Assembly (NCBI RefSeq): GCF_025950095.1
Contig: NZ_JAPDDR010000012.1
Location: 62,001 to 126,000 of the forward strand
DNA length: 64,000 bases
From: Luteolibacter rhizosphaerae
GTDB lineage: Bacteria; Verrucomicrobiota; Verrucomicrobiia; Verrucomicrobiales; Akkermansiaceae
Direction of reading: 5' to 3'
The position numbers and the translations under genes were made by a program. The notes under the pieces were generated by a model. The model saw only the letters and a program-made list of their open reading frames with translations. It made no database searches and had not been told where the DNA came from. Shown here one piece after another: positions 17,854-26,165 of the stretch. Positions within the stretch are counted from its first letter, which is position 1; each line of letters opens with the position of its first letter.

Positions 17854-18492
17854 ATGAAACTGAAAGCCGTCCGATCCGGAGCTCTCACCGCCGTCCTCGC
17901 CTTCGCCGCACTTTCCCCGATGCATGCGGAGGAAGATGCCGCCGCCCTGAAGGCCCGCGTGGCCGAACTGGAAAAGCGCATCTCGGAGCTGGAAACCAAG
18001 TCCGCCTCCGAGAAGAAGCTCGAACGTCTCCGGGAGGAGAATGTGGCGAAAGCCAAGAAGCGAGCCTCGGAAGACAAGAGCAACTACAAACCCGAGGAAC
18101 TTCAGGAGATCGAGACCCTCTACCAAGTGGCGAACAAGAACTGGCGCACCGAGGAGGCCAAAACCAGCCTCAAGAAGCTCCTGGACAAGTACGACGAGTC
18201 CAACCGAACCGGTTGTGCCACGCTCTACATGGGCCAGATGAGCGAGGGTAAGGAACGCATCGAGTATCTCACCCGTGCCGTGGAGAAGTTCAGCGACTGC
18301 TACTACCTGAACGGATGCCAGGTCGGCGGCTATGGCCGCTTCGTGCTCGCGCTCACGCTCTGGGAATCCGGCGAAAAGAAGGAGGCGAAGGAGCTACTGA
18401 AGGAACTCAAGACAAAGTACAAGGACGCCATCGACCATAAAGGCCGCCCGATGGGAGAGCTCGCCGAGGCCGCGGAGAAGGAGCTGAAGTAA
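17854..18492 (+). CDS. Secreted coiled-coil protein of unknown function
   Basis: The chosen ATG at 17854 begins a signal peptide (MKLKAVRSGALTAVLAFAALSPMHA). An ATG at 17824 would add ten residues, and the open frame further upstream is only the antisense of the DUF1080 gene. The 212-residue product has a heptad-rich coiled coil (about residues 30-75, LKARVAELEKRISELETKSASEKKLERL) followed by a helical, TPR-like part with GCATLYMGQMSEGKERIEYLTRAVEKFSDCYY. Four Cys residues lie in the second half (GCATL, DCYYLNGC). No enzymatic motif is visible. A periplasmic scaffold or TPR-type role is possible but not shown. Confidence 0.75.
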   Translation: MKLKAVRSGALTAVLAFAALSPMHAEEDAAALKARVAELEKRISELETKSASEKKLERLREENVAKAKKRASEDKSNYKPEELQEIETLYQVANKNWRTEEAKTSLKKLLDKYDESNRTGCATLYMGQMSEGKERIEYLTRAVEKFSDCYYLNGCQVGGYGRFVLALTLWESGEKKEAKELLKELKTKYKDAIDHKGRPMGELAEAAEKELK

Positions 18493-18495
18493 GGA

Positions 18496-18966
18496 CTACT
18501 TCGTCCCCCATTCGCACCAGGGATGCGCTGCAAGAGCGAGGTTGAAGTATCGCGGATCATCCGAGACTTCAGCCCCTGCCCATGGCGGCAGCGTCAAGCT
18601 TGCAGCCGCATCCGGCAACTCGACCTCCGCGACGATAAGTCCCGCGTTCGCCCCTTCGAATTCGTCGATCTCCCAGCAGCGTCCCTCGTGCCAACGCTCG
18701 TAGCGGACTTTTTCCAGAAGCGGCGGCACGCAAAGCTCCAGCAACTCCCGGGCATTCTCCAGCGGGATTTCATACTCGTGCTCGCTGCGCGCGATGCCGC
18801 TCGTCTTGCCCTTCACGGTGAGGAAGCCCTGCTCGCCCTTGATCCTCACCCGGACGCTGCGCTCCGGATCCCGGCACAGGTAACCTTGCCGGATCTCCTT
18901 TCCCGCCGGGCCCTCCCGCCACGCATCCGAACTCACCAGGAACTTTCTTTCGATTTCGATCGCCAT
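18496..18966 (-). CDS. CYTH-domain protein (triphosphate tunnel metalloenzyme)
   Basis: The 156-residue protein starts with the CYTH signature EIERKFL (E4-I5-E6-R7-K8) and continues with paired basic and acidic strands lining a tunnel: RSVRVRIKGEQGFLTVKG, YEIPLENARELL, KVRYERWHEGRCWEIDEFEG and LIVAEVELPD. Enzymes of this fold hydrolyse inorganic triphosphate or long-chain polyphosphate, and some act as class IV adenylate cyclases. This single-domain form is most like the bacterial triphosphatases. Its stop codon is 4 nt from the convergent coiled-coil gene, and the smc gene on the same strand ends 92 nt upstream of its start. Confidence 0.88.
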   Translation of the reverse strand: MAIEIERKFLVSSDAWREGPAGKEIRQGYLCRDPERSVRVRIKGEQGFLTVKGKTSGIARSEHEYEIPLENARELLELCVPPLLEKVRYERWHEGRCWEIDEFEGANAGLIVAEVELPDAAASLTLPPWAGAEVSDDPRYFNLALAAHPWCEWGTK

Positions 18967-19057
18967 CGCGTGCCGCGGTTAAAATTCGGGGGACGGAAAG
19001 CAGACCCACCCGGGCTTACCCTCCGTCCCCCATCCCTCTTCTGTCGGAAGAATCTTG

Positions 19058-22000
19058 TTATGCGTCAAGTCGCAGCGCGGCCTTCTGCGCGGCGGTCTTC
19101 GCCTCGCCCTTGCCGGCCATGTCGTCCGCGCTGGTGAGGCGCATGCCCACCGGCTTCGAGACACCGAACTCCTCCATCGTCACCCCATACATCACGTCCG
19201 CGCGGGCCATGGTGCGCTTCGAGTGGGTCACGATGATGAACTGGCTATTGTCGATGAAGCGGTCGAGGACCTTCACGAAGCGGTTGATGTTCGACTCGTC
19301 GAGCGGTGCGTCCAGTTCGTCCAGGACGCAGAAAGGACTCGGCTTGATCATGTAGATCGAGAAGAGCAGGGCCACCGCGGTCATCGAGCGTTCGCCACCC
19401 GAGAGCAGCGAGATGCTCTGCAGTTTCTTGCCCGGCGGCTTGGCAATCACCTCGATGCCGGACTCCAGCGGATCGCTCTCGTCCACCAGCATGAGATCGG
19501 CCTTACCCTGCTCGCCGAAGAGCTCCTTGAACATGTCGCGGAAATTGATCTTCACCTGGGCGAAGGTCTCGGCGAAGCGGCGCTGGGTCTCATCGTTGAT
19601 CTTCTCGATCACCTCGATCAGATTCGCCTTCGAGCTGACGAGGTCGTCGTAGTTCGAGCGGACCTCGTTGTAGCGCTCTTCGAGTTCCTCGTATTCCTCG
19701 ATGGCGTCAACATTCACGGGGCCCATCGAATCGAGGCGGCGCTTGAGATCGCCCACGATCGCTTCCACGAAAGACCAATCCGGTTCGCCTGTCATCTGCG
19801 GGGGAAGCTCGATATCGTCCTCCCCCTTCGAGGCGTCCACCACGATAATCGGCTGCTCATCCTCTTCGCCTTCTCCTTCGCTCTCGCTCTCAACGAAAGT
19901 CTGGCGACCGCCGCGGGCCTGCTGCGACTTCTGGGAAGCGATGCAGGAAAGAAGTGCATGAGCATCCGGCTCGAAGGTGGCGAGCTCCACCTGGTGGCGC
20001 TCGAGGATCGTGGTCACGAGGCTTTCCAGACGAAGCTCGATCTTGGTGATCGCGACCTCTTCCCTGCCCCGCTGTTCCGCCGCCTTTGCGTGCCTGCGAC
20101 GCGACTCCGAAAGCCCGGCTTCGGCCTTGTCGATCGCTTCGATCAGCTCATTGCGACGGGCCGAGCGCGACTCGATTTCCACTGCGAGGTCCTCCGCTTC
20201 AGCCTGATGGGTCTCCACCTCTTCGGCGAGCCGGGCATTCTCCGCGGCGGCGGATTCGATGCGTTGGACAAAGGATTCGATCTCCGTTTCGCGTCGGATC
20301 GAGAGTTCGCGGAGCTCGCTCAGACGGGCCTCCATCGGCTGCTGCTGGGCTTCCGCAGCCTGCTTCGCCTGGCGCTCCACCGCGAGCGAGGTGCGCAGCT
20401 CGTTCAAGGTCTCGAACAGTTCAGCCTCATCGCGCTGCGAGCCTTCCACCTGCGACTGCAGGCGGCGCTGGTCTTCTTCGTGACCTTCGAGACGCTCGCG
20501 GGCCATCGCCAGTTCGCTCTCCAGACCGCTGCGGCTGTCGTGGGCGGCCTGCTCGCGGGCATCAAGCTCACCGCGCTCCCAGCGCACGTTGTCGAGCTTG
20601 GTCTGCACGCTCTCAACTTCACGGGAGGCAAGCGTCAGCTGCCCCTGCAGTGTGGAGAGTTCCACCTTGTGGCGCTGGATGCGCTCGCGACTGACTTCCA
20701 TCTCCTCTTGGAGCTGGGCCAGAGATGCCTCCAGATCCGACACGCGCTGGCGGGCAGCGGCTTCCGCGTCGACCAGACCAGCCACTTCCTTCTCGAGGTC
20801 GCGGACCTCGTTCTGAAGCTCCAGCACCGAGACATTGCCTTCGCCGGCATCACCACCGTGGATGATGCCTTCCGCACCCACCACTTCACCGGCTTGCGTG
20901 ACCATGTTCACATCCGGGAAGGATGTACGCAGGCGCATGGCGGTGGCGTAGTTCGGCACGATCAGCACCTTGTCGAGCAGGCGTTCGATCACGCGGGCCA
21001 CCCGAGGATCGGACTTCACCTTGTCGAGCGCCCATCCCACCGCGCCTTCCGGCAAGGCTTCCATCTGGGTGCCGCCATTGTGGCCGACGAAAGTCTCGGG
21101 AAGAATCGCCGCTTGGCCGAGACGCTTCTCCGTGAGGCGGGAGATGATCGCATCCGCCAGCTTTTCATCGGAGACCAGCACGGCCTGCAGGTTGCGGCCG
21201 AGTGCCGTTTCGATCGCACGGGCACAGCTACGGTCCGCCTCGATGAAGTTTGCGAGCACGCCGTGAATGCCCGGTTTGAAGCGCTCCGCATCGTCCAAGC
21301 CATCGAGCACTTTACGCGTGCCCTTTTGGAAACCTTCGCCGCTTGCCACGAGTTGCTTCACCACCCGCAGGCGCGAATCGCGTTGGGCGAGCACCTTGTG
21401 AGCCTCGGCAGCGGCAGTGCGGGCCGCATCCAGATCACCGCGGGTGTGCTGGTAACCACGCTCGGCCTTCTGGAAGGCTTCTTCCAGTTCGGTCGTGCGG
21501 GCCGCATGCTCATCCAATTCGGTAGCGATCCGGTTCCGCTGCTCGTTCGCCTCCTCGATTTCGAGATTCAGGCGCTGCTCCTCATCGGCGAGCATACGGG
21601 CGCGTTCGCGGCTGGTTTCGAGCTGGGCCAGCGAACTCTCGATGCGGGCCTGGGTGGAAGCGATGATCGTCTGGGCGCGGTTCGCTTCGGCGCGGGCTTC
21701 ACGCAGTTGCGTTTCGATCTGCTCACGATCCGCGCGGGCCATGCGCGTGCGCTCTTCCTGATCACCAAGCTGGATCTCCTGTTCGGCGATGCGGCGGGCG
21801 AGTTGCTCGAGAGCCTCGTTCGCCGCGACCACGTCGAACTCCTGCTGCGCGAGCTTCTCACGGGTGCTCTCGATCTCCTCCCGGTTCTGCGAGATGCGGC
21901 CTTCGAGCTCGGCCTTGCGCTCTTCGTTGAACGCGACGCGGCCCTGTGCGGCGGAAAGCTGGTTGCGATGCGAATTGAGTTGCTGGCGCAGGTCGGCCAG

Positions 22001-22846
22001 TTCTCCTTCGAAATTGCGGGCGTTGAAGCGGGCGTCCGCTACCGCCTCTTCCTTCGGCGCCATCAGGCGCTCCAGCTCCGCTTCCGTCGCTTCCAGCGAG
22101 CGAATCGAAGTCTTCAGCTCATCGCGCTCGGCGCTGAACTCCACGAACTTCTTGTGGCCGAGGTGGGTGTCGAGGATGCGGACATCCCCCGCAAGCGCCT
22201 GATAGCGGCGGGCCTTCGCCACTTGGCGCTTCAGCGAGTTCATGCGGCGCTCTTGCTCCGCCAGCACATCGGAGACGCGCAGCAGGTTCGCCTCGGTAAA
22301 CTCCAGCTTGCGCAGGGCTTCCTTCTTCTCGCGCTTGTATTTGGTGATACCGGCTGCTTCCTCAAAGACCGCCCGGCGTTCTTCCGGCTTGGAGGAAAGG
22401 ATCTGATCGATCTGGCCCTGAGCCATGATCGAGTAGGCCGTGCGGCCGATCCCGGTATCCATAAGCAGGTCGTGGATATCCTTCAGCCGGCAGAGCGTGC
22501 CATTAATCCGGTATTCCGACTTCCCGTCTCGGAAAACCCGGCGAGTTAGCGAGACTTCGTTGTAATCAACCTTGAGCGCTTCCTCGCAGTCCGCCATCGT
22601 CAGTGTCACTTCCGCCATGCCCAAAGGCTTGCGGCGCTCCGTGCCATTGAAGATAACATCCGCCATCTCCCCCCCACGCAGTGCTTTGGCCGAGGTTTCC
22701 CCCAGCACCCAGCGAATCGCGTCCACCACGTTGGACTTGCCGCAGCCGTTCGGACCGACGATGCCGGTAACGCCCTTGTGGAACTCGATCTTGGTCTTGT
22801 CCGCAAAGGACTTGAAGCCGTGGATGTCGAGAGACTTTAAATACAT
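19058..22846 (-). CDS. smc: Chromosome segregation ATPase SMC
   Basis: The ATG at 22846 gives the standard SMC N-terminus (MYLKSLDIHGFKSFADKT) with Walker A GPNGCGKS at 31-38. Upstream in-frame starts lack this fit. The 1262-residue protein has two long coiled-coil arms, a hinge near the middle (KPGIHGVLANFIEADRSCARAIETALG...), and a C-terminal head with the ABC signature LLSGGERSMTAVALLFS and Walker B CVLDELDAPLDESN. It is slightly longer than typical SMC; about 30 acidic residues (EGEGEEDEQPIIVVDASKGEDD) lie between the second arm and the C-terminal head. SMC with ScpA/B compacts and segregates chromosomes. The antisense strand carries a long spurious open frame caused by codon bias. Confidence 0.97.
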   Translation of the reverse strand: MYLKSLDIHGFKSFADKTKIEFHKGVTGIVGPNGCGKSNVVDAIRWVLGETSAKALRGGEMADVIFNGTERRKPLGMAEVTLTMADCEEALKVDYNEVSLTRRVFRDGKSEYRINGTLCRLKDIHDLLMDTGIGRTAYSIMAQGQIDQILSSKPEERRAVFEEAAGITKYKREKKEALRKLEFTEANLLRVSDVLAEQERRMNSLKRQVAKARRYQALAGDVRILDTHLGHKKFVEFSAERDELKTSIRSLEATEAELERLMAPKEEAVADARFNARNFEGELADLRQQLNSHRNQLSAAQGRVAFNEERKAELEGRISQNREEIESTREKLAQQEFDVVAANEALEQLARRIAEQEIQLGDQEERTRMARADREQIETQLREARAEANRAQTIIASTQARIESSLAQLETSRERARMLADEEQRLNLEIEEANEQRNRIATELDEHAARTTELEEAFQKAERGYQHTRGDLDAARTAAAEAHKVLAQRDSRLRVVKQLVASGEGFQKGTRKVLDGLDDAERFKPGIHGVLANFIEADRSCARAIETALGRNLQAVLVSDEKLADAIISRLTEKRLGQAAILPETFVGHNGGTQMEALPEGAVGWALDKVKSDPRVARVIERLLDKVLIVPNYATAMRLRTSFPDVNMVTQAGEVVGAEGIIHGGDAGEGNVSVLELQNEVRDLEKEVAGLVDAEAAARQRVSDLEASLAQLQEEMEVSRERIQRHKVELSTLQGQLTLASREVESVQTKLDNVRWERGELDAREQAAHDSRSGLESELAMARERLEGHEEDQRRLQSQVEGSQRDEAELFETLNELRTSLAVERQAKQAAEAQQQPMEARLSELRELSIRRETEIESFVQRIESAAAENARLAEEVETHQAEAEDLAVEIESRSARRNELIEAIDKAEAGLSESRRRHAKAAEQRGREEVAITKIELRLESLVTTILERHQVELATFEPDAHALLSCIASQKSQQARGGRQTFVESESEGEGEEDEQPIIVVDASKGEDDIELPPQMTGEPDWSFVEAIVGDLKRRLDSMGPVNVDAIEEYEELEERYNEVRSNYDDLVSSKANLIEVIEKINDETQRRFAETFAQVKINFRDMFKELFGEQGKADLMLVDESDPLESGIEVIAKPPGKKLQSISLLSGGERSMTAVALLFSIYMIKPSPFCVLDELDAPLDESNINRFVKVLDRFIDNSQFIIVTHSKRTMARADVMYGVTMEEFGVSKPVGMRLTSADDMAGKGEAKTAAQKAALRLDA

Positions 22847-23091
22847 GCGACAGAAGCGGGTTAGAGGTTCAGCCCGGGAGGGAATCCGGACGTCCTTCAC
22901 CATAACCCCGATTCCCTCCGATAAAAGCAAAGCGCAGCGATCCGACTACATCTTGTATCCCCACTGGAAAAACACCACCACCTGCTGAGATTTGTGAACT
23001 TTAAGATTTCCAAATCATTCTGCACACATGGGGACTCACTCGGCACTTGAGTTGTCCGACAGCCCTGATTCTTCTAACGCTTTCACCTACC

Positions 23092-24168
23092 ATGTCCGAT
23101 TTCCTCACCGTCTCCCGCACTGCCCACGACCAACTCGTCGAAGCCGCTTACCGCTCCCGCGGCTACACGGCGGACGAGGCTGCCGAGGGGGCCAAGCTGG
23201 CGGCGGAGGCGGCCCGCCATGGGATCCGCACCCATCACGCACTCAAGGCCTTGCACCTCGACCACCTCTTCGGCAGCGCCACCGGCGGCTGTGTCCCGGG
23301 AGCGGAGATCGAGGTGGTGGAAAGCCGCTTCGCGGCCTCTGAAACCTGGAATGCGCACCGCAAGTTGGGCCAGAGCGTGGCCTACCGTGCAATCGAGCGC
23401 TGCATCGAACTCGCCGACAAATACGGCATCGGCCAAGTCAGCGTGGACAATGCATTCCACTACCTGTGGGGGGGCGGCTACGTGATGGATGCGGCGGAGC
23501 GCGGCTACATCGCCTACACCAACTGCACTTCCACACTCGCGGAGGTTGTTCCCTTCGGCGGCAAATTCCCCACGCTCGGCACCAACCCGCACTCGTGGGG
23601 CTTCCCTACGACTGAAGCCTTGGGCTTCCCGGTGGTGAGCGACTGGGCGACCTCAACGGTGGCGATGGGTCGCGTGCAGGCGCTCAAGCGCGAGGGCAAG
23701 CAGCTTCCGCCCGGGGCGGCTGTGGACAAGGACGGTAACCCGACCACCGATCCGAACGAGGTCGTGGCCCTGCTCCCTTTCGGCGCACACAAGGGCTACG
23801 CCATGTGCCTCATCAACGAACTTTACGGCAGCCTGATCGGGGGCTCCCTCCCCACCCTTCGCGGCCGGGCCGAGAAAGCTCCCGCCGGTGAGAAGACCAC
23901 CGCAGCCTTCTATTTCCAAGTGATCCATCCGGATGCGATCTCCGGCCGCAACTTCGCGAATGGCCGAGGTCAGATGGAGAACCTGGCCACGGTGCTAAAG
24001 GACATCTTCGGTCACGGCAACGAGAGCTGCGTGCTGCCCGGGCAGTTCGAGGCGGAAGCCCGCAAGCGGTCGGATGCCGCCGGCGGCCTGCACTTCACCG
24101 AAGCAGAGCTGACGGAATTCAATGACCTAGCGAAGGAGCTGGGAATCGCTGGGCTCGAACCGATCTAA
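23092..24168 (+). CDS. Malate/L-lactate (Ldh_2 family) NAD(P)-dependent dehydrogenase
   Basis: The 358-residue protein starts at the ATG 23092. It has the Ldh_2 (AllD/ComC/YlbC) fold: an N-terminal helical region with RHGIRTHHALKAL, a central VDNAFHYLWGGGYVMDAAERGYIAYTNCTSTLAEVVPFGGKFPTLGTNP segment that forms the nucleotide pocket of this family, then DWATSTVAMGRV and FGAHKGYAMCLINELYG. Members oxidise 2-hydroxy acids such as malate, lactate, ureidoglycolate or sulfolactate. The substrate cannot be fixed from sequence. It diverges from smc over a 245-nt gap that must hold both promoters, and converges with the next gene with 13 nt between stop codons. Confidence 0.88.
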   Translation: MSDFLTVSRTAHDQLVEAAYRSRGYTADEAAEGAKLAAEAARHGIRTHHALKALHLDHLFGSATGGCVPGAEIEVVESRFAASETWNAHRKLGQSVAYRAIERCIELADKYGIGQVSVDNAFHYLWGGGYVMDAAERGYIAYTNCTSTLAEVVPFGGKFPTLGTNPHSWGFPTTEALGFPVVSDWATSTVAMGRVQALKREGKQLPPGAAVDKDGNPTTDPNEVVALLPFGAHKGYAMCLINELYGSLIGGSLPTLRGRAEKAPAGEKTTAAFYFQVIHPDAISGRNFANGRGQMENLATVLKDIFGHGNESCVLPGQFEAEARKRSDAAGGLHFTEAELTEFNDLAKELGIAGLEPI

Positions 24169-24181
24169 GCTGACCTGCAGC

Positions 24182-25522
24182 TCACTCCGCGGCTTGAATC
24201 TCTTGGAAGCTCTCGCCGGGCTTCTGATAGGTATTCGAGAGGTGGTAGTTCCCCTTCCCATCGCTGAAGACGTGCTTGTAGTGAAAGGGTAGCTCCACAC
24301 GGCTACCATCCGAGTCCTGATAGTCCTGCACCTCGCGGATGCCTTGGATGCGGCGGCGCTGGACCTCGTCATCGGAGCGCATGCGCTGCATGAAGGCAGC
24401 ATGCTGGCGGTCGCTCATATCATTGTAGAATTCACCGCGGCGACGGATCTCCTCGGCGATGCGCTGGCCGCGCAGATTGATGATCTGCTGCCGGACTTGG
24501 GTCATCTGGTTCCACCACCGCGGAAGCGGGGCCAAGGTGTTCGCGTAGGCATACACCTGCGACTTCACACGATCGAAGTCATCCGCCGGAGCTGCGGCGC
24601 AGAGGACGATAAAGACACTCCAATTCAGCGAACGGACATGCTGGGTGCCTACCGGAGGGTAGCGTGCGTAAGAGAGGTGGATTTCTTCCATCATCGCCAC
24701 GCCTTCCTCGCGATAAGAGATGGTCAGCGTGTGGATGGTATTCTCGATTCCGGGGTTGAGATTCTTCCTGGCATTCGCCTCCGCCTCCGGATGCCTCTTG
24801 TTAGAGAGCAACTCCACCGCGCTGACAGCCGGATTCGTGCGGCGGATGGTTGCCACAAGCCATTGCCCGATATCCTGCGGAGATGGGTTGCCCTGCGGAG
24901 GCATATTCGCGGACTCCAGATAGCTGAAGTGCTGCGCGGGCAGGATGGTAATCTTCTCCCGACCCGGGCCTTTGACCTGAATGGATGCTTGGGGATACGG
25001 ATCGTCCACCGGCGGCCACTCGATCTTGCCCTGCGAGTTCCAAGACTCCGGAACGAGCATGCTGTAGGCGGCCACCCCGCCCATCGAGACATCGGGAAAA
25101 TTCACCCGCTTGAGTCGCAGTGCTGCTTGAAGAGACTCACCCGGCGGGTCCTGCGCGGGCTCTTCCTTCCGCGGCTTCATCTCAGGGACCGCATCTACCG
25201 CCGCGAGTTGATAGCTCTTCCCTTCCATCGACAGGCTCGCCGTCTCTTCGTCTTCATCCAGGGTCGCGCGGAAACGCTTGGCCACTCCATCCACGGTGAA
25301 GTGTCCGTCCACAGTGCCCGCATCCTCCGTCTCCCTGACCGTAGCGGTGAAAGGATGGATGCCACCGCCGAATCGGATTTCTCCGGAGACGTGGGTTTCG
25401 TCTTTATCCGCCTCCAAGACCACCACGGTGACACCCTGACCACTGAAGATGTAGAGCGGCGCGGCGAAAGCCGAAACCGCACAACATAGATACAAGCTGG
25501 TGAATAAAGGGAGGATCTTCAT
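24182..25522 (-). CDS. Exported protein of unknown function
   Basis: I do not recognise a family. The 446-residue product has a signal peptide (MKILPLFTSLYLCCAVSAFA), a beta-rich N-terminal module with an FTATVRETEDAGTVDGHFTVDG pattern and an acidic stretch (TLDEDEETASLS). A proline/glutamate linker (about 120-140) follows, then a globular domain with a VPESWNSQGKIEWPP segment and LPAQHFSYLESANMPPQGNPS. The C-terminal third is helical and charged (QRIAEEIRRRGEFYNDMSDRQHAAFMQRM) and ends in HYKHVFSDGKGNYHLSN. That middle pattern recalls secreted proteins that apply a coefficient to a gene-expression-like fit, but no function can be assigned. A candidate operator dyad lies upstream at 25600-25636. 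Confidence 0.75.
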   Translation of the reverse strand: MKILPLFTSLYLCCAVSAFAAPLYIFSGQGVTVVVLEADKDETHVSGEIRFGGGIHPFTATVRETEDAGTVDGHFTVDGVAKRFRATLDEDEETASLSMEGKSYQLAAVDAVPEMKPRKEEPAQDPPGESLQAALRLKRVNFPDVSMGGVAAYSMLVPESWNSQGKIEWPPVDDPYPQASIQVKGPGREKITILPAQHFSYLESANMPPQGNPSPQDIGQWLVATIRRTNPAVSAVELLSNKRHPEAEANARKNLNPGIENTIHTLTISYREEGVAMMEEIHLSYARYPPVGTQHVRSLNWSVFIVLCAAAPADDFDRVKSQVYAYANTLAPLPRWWNQMTQVRQQIINLRGQRIAEEIRRRGEFYNDMSDRQHAAFMQRMRSDDEVQRRRIQGIREVQDYQDSDGSRVELPFHYKHVFSDGKGNYHLSNTYQKPGESFQEIQAAE

Positions 25523-25599
25523 GGAGGGAATGGGAGACAGGTATCCGTATCACTCCCGCCGGATCACCGCGACTGGAATCCCCTGCTGAAACCGGCTAC

Positions 25600-25636
25600 C
25601 CTGCAAGTTTTGCCGCCCTAACGCAAGGTTTGCAGG
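25600..25636. promoter_or_regulatory. Imperfect inverted repeat upstream of the exported-protein gene
   Basis: CCTGCAAGTTTTGC (25600-25613) faces GCAAGGTTTGCAGG (25623-25636), giving arms that match at 11 of 14 positions. It lies 78 nt upstream of the minus-strand start at 25522. A similar CCTGCA...TGCAGG dyad occurs at 28013-28029 upstream of the PEP-CTERM gene. An operator or a small hairpin are both possible. Confidence 0.35.
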
Positions 25637-25703
25637 CCCATGGACAGCGCACTTTCACGACACCTCTTCAAATGCCGCTGATAGTCAATATCTGCTTATC
25701 AAC

Positions 25704-25719
25704 CATGCCAGCTGGCATG
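25704..25719. promoter_or_regulatory. Perfect 16-bp palindrome
   Basis: CATGCCAGCTGGCATG is fully self-complementary. It lies in the gap between the exported-protein gene and the small ORF at 25778, 59 nt before that ORF. Its form suits a dimeric DNA-binding regulator, but no family can be named. Confidence 0.35.
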
Positions 25720-25777
25720 CGGGATGCGGAAGAGGTGACAGGTCGCCGCCACCTGATTCCCTGACTCACTCCCCGAC

Positions 25778-25975
25778 ATGTTCTATCCCCACCCCTCGCC
25801 GGTTGGAGTGCGCGCACTTTGTTTGCTCGCGCTTGCACTTCCCGGCCCATGCAACGCCCGGGTGCCATCTCCCGCGGACGACGGGCTGGCGCAGGTGGAC
25901 GCGAGCGATCCCTCCGTGGTCGCCACTTTGATTTCCCTAGCCGGTCTTTGCCTGCTGCTGCGGCGGCGGACCTGA
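25778..25975 (+). CDS. Possible 65-residue secreted peptide with a sorting-like tail
   Basis: The small frame encodes an N-terminal hydrophobic stretch after a basic region (VGVRALCLLALALPGPCNA), a short acidic middle (ADDGLAQVDASDPS) and a C-terminal hydrophobic helix followed by basic residues (VVATLISLAGLCLLLRRRT). The tail resembles the membrane-plus-arginine end of PEP-CTERM proteins without a clear PEP motif. It may be a real short exported peptide or the remnant of a larger PEP-CTERM protein. No ribosome binding site is obvious, and the surrounding 640-nt gap contains hairpins that could make this frame fortuitous. Confidence 0.4.
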   Translation: MFYPHPSPVGVRALCLLALALPGPCNARVPSPADDGLAQVDASDPSVVATLISLAGLCLLLRRRT

Positions 25976-26043
25976 AGCGAAGACCCGGCTGGCAGTTTTG
26001 TCCCGGTGTGTCGAGGCAGGTGGTGCCACTCAAGTAGCACCAG

Positions 26044-26098
26044 GGGTGCGGTCCCCAACCCGTGGTAGGGACACCGCGGAACATGCGGGACCGCACCC
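26044..26098. repeat. Intergenic hairpin with perfect 12-bp arms
   Basis: GGGTGCGGTCCC (26044-26055) pairs perfectly with GGGACCGCACCC (26087-26098) around a 31-nt spacer. A smaller GGTGC/GCACC hairpin lies just upstream (about 26024-26043). Paired hairpins of this size between genes are typical of dispersed REP/MITE-like elements. There is no U-run, so it is not an ordinary terminator. Copy number in the genome is unknown from this window. Confidence 0.55.
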
Positions 26099-26165
26099 GA
26101 ACCGGCCGGCACGGATTCATCACGAAGAGATTGAGGCTGGAAGATAAGCCGCATAGATAAGCCGT

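Noticed and set aside
19055-22549. Open frame of 1164 residues on the plus strand opposite smc
   Set aside because: It mirrors the minus-strand smc gene, whose motifs are complete. The antisense frame arises from GC-rich codon bias and has low-complexity His/Leu/Arg content.
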